From the NCBI RefSeq assembly GCF_028769735.1, contig NC_088173.1, forward strand, positions 19,718,038 to 19,782,037: a stretch of DNA of 64,000 nucleotides. Reading direction: 5' to 3'. This DNA is from Zonotrichia leucophrys gambelii (taxonomy: Eukaryota > Chordata > Aves > Passeriformes > Passerellidae). This document shows, piece after piece, positions 62,601-64,000 of the stretch. The translations under genes were made by a program, and so were the position numbers. The notes below the pieces were generated by a model that was not told the DNA's origin, did no database searches, and saw nothing but the letters and a program-made list of their open reading frames with translations. Within the stretch, counting starts at the first letter, position 1. Every line of letters begins with the position of its first letter.

Positions 62601-62984
62601 ATTTTTGCTATATGTAGAGGGTAAAAAATTGATTTTTTAGGTTGTGATCCTCATTTATGTGCTACAGATATTTTTTTTTAATCTCAGACTTGGAAATCTG
62701 TTGTAATACTGGGTATCTAGTGCATTACAGTAAGAAAGCATGGACTTATTTGATTTTGTCTCTTGTCTCTCAGGAAATGTTTAGAATGTCCTTGAAAAGT
62801 GTTTGCATGAGAGGAGGATGAGAAAATAAACAGTGAAGACTAAGATGGGGATTTTTTCTGTTTTCAACTGTCCTTTGGGGTAGTTCAGAGAAGGTAGAGC
62901 CAGGCTGTTTTCCTTACTGATGGGCAGGCATGGGATTTAGAGGTAAAGGACATGTTACAAAATGAAAGCCCTAATTAAGTGAAA

Positions 62985-63140
62985 GAAAAACAATTTCTTG
63001 TGAAAGTAGACAAAGAGTGGAATGGGTTGCCCAGACTAAGAGCTGGAATCTCTGTTCCTAGAGATACTCAAAGTTTGACTGGGCATGACTGTGCAACCTT
63101 TTGTGCTTAAGACTAGAAGGCTTCCAGATGTTGTTTACAA
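62985..63140 (+). mobile_element. Diverged CR1 3' fragment, plus orientation
   Basis: GAGTGGAATGGGTTGCCCAG at about 63015-63034, then TCTCTGTTCCTAGAGATACT and CAAAGTTTGACTGGGCATG, follow the order seen at the end of CR1 ORF2 (HWNRLPREV region) and the start of its 3' UTR. It is short, decayed and lacks the terminal octamers. Confidence 0.7.
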
Positions 63141-64000
63141 CATAGATTTATTTTATCATTATATGGAAAATTAATATTAAATAAGAGACTTTGCTATACT
63201 TAAGAAACACTAGGGAGTTTTTAAGACCTCATTCTCTAAACAGTTTGTGATAGTATTTTGTGTAATTTGTGAATGCAAATTGCAAGCTTTAAGTATTAGA
63301 TCTGGTGCTCTTCTGTTGAGGAAGTTTAGAAGATGTTCACTTTCTTAAGTCAGAATGTGCAACTACGCATTATTTGCTAGCTTATTTAATCAGCAGGGTA
63401 GAGGAAATACTTGAGGGAGAATGATACAATAAATAAGTTTCTTTTCAGATGTAACGCAAATGATACATAATTACAGAAGTTAAATTGTAGAATTTATTAT
63501 GTTAAATTATGTATATTTATGTGTACCTTACCACAAACATGTAGATCTGTGCACTGGTTTACAAATCTAGAAATTGTTGCTAAGTGCCACTACCAGACTA
63601 GGAGAATTGCTTTCTAGTGTGGTTAAAAAGAATATAGAATGGAGGAGACTACAAAGGTAGTCTCATTTTCTGTTGTGTTGTCTTACTGTCTCCCTTTATC
63701 TGTGTGCACAGTGGTTTTGATTTAGTAATTTCCCTAGCTCACAGGAGTAAATAAATCTCTTCCTATGTTGATGATAATAGCAAAGAGTAGACTAGTTCTA
63801 CCTCCTTTCTGTTATCAGTAGGATTTTGTTAGAATTACTCAGCAGGGCAGCTTAGACAGATATTTCTCCTCTGAGCCTTTTAAATGTTTTAGCACTGATG
63901 CTGCTGAGGCATCTCTCTTTATTTTTTAAGGAATTTTAAATTTCATAGTGACAAGATGGGGTGCTGGAGGAAAATGCCATCTCGGGCCAGTGAGGCTGGT

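Larger units (their letters stand above)
17948..64000 (+). other. SPOCK3: SPOCK3 intron, runs off the window
   Basis: After the donor at 17942 I found no exon encoding the next expected SPOCK3 segment (the acidic pair followed by a YFRTW-type motif and the cysteine-rich part) in the remaining 46 kb. SPOCK3 is known for very large introns, so this is expected. Apart from the CR1 copies and simple repeats listed separately, the stretch is AT-rich DNA with only chance reading frames. A small or alternative exon could have been missed by eye. Confidence 0.8.

Overview
The window looks like part of a bird nuclear chromosome. The evidence is AT-rich DNA poor in repeats, broken copies of CR1 (the main avian non-LTR retrotransposon) with the typical CR1 tail, one vertebrate-style CpG island, and one coding exon recognisable as the first coding exon of SPOCK3 (testican-3, a secreted heparan/chondroitin sulfate proteoglycan of the brain extracellular matrix). 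The species cannot be fixed from the sequence. There are no bacterial-type operons, CRISPR arrays or recognisable tRNA/rRNA genes. Nearly all long open frames are chance frames in CpG-rich DNA or relics of CR1.

Layout. From 1 to about 16.1 kb is DNA upstream of SPOCK3 with no gene I can support. It holds an isolated CpG-rich patch with splice-donor-like sites (3.06-3.31 kb), a CR1 3' fragment (8.37-9.18 kb) and a 13-bp inverted repeat (13.86-13.91 kb). From about 16.15 to 18.62 kb is the GC-rich promoter domain: a 22-bp x3 tandem repeat, a 17-bp x11 minisatellite, clustered GC boxes with a G-quadruplex motif, a probable short 5' UTR exon, a probable 168-bp first intron, and the coding exon at 17765-17941 (59 codons, ending in a consensus GTAAGT donor). 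From 17942 to 64000 is one SPOCK3 intron that runs off the window. It holds a 3.1-kb CR1 relic (40.34-43.43 kb) that seems to carry a nested 309-bp insertion with a 6-bp direct repeat, three smaller CR1 fragments, AT-rich satellites, a 32-bp palindrome, a (TAA)12 microsatellite and homopolymer tracts.

Functionally the window is the promoter and start of a single gene. The exon supplies the signal peptide and the beginning of the testican N-terminal region. The follistatin/Kazal-like, calcium-binding, thyroglobulin type-1 and acidic C-terminal parts must lie on exons to the right. I found no previously undescribed biological system. The points most worth following up are the minisatellite beside the core promoter, the predicted intron whose removal improves the start-codon context, the isolated CpG patch at 3.1 kb and the nested insertion in the long CR1.
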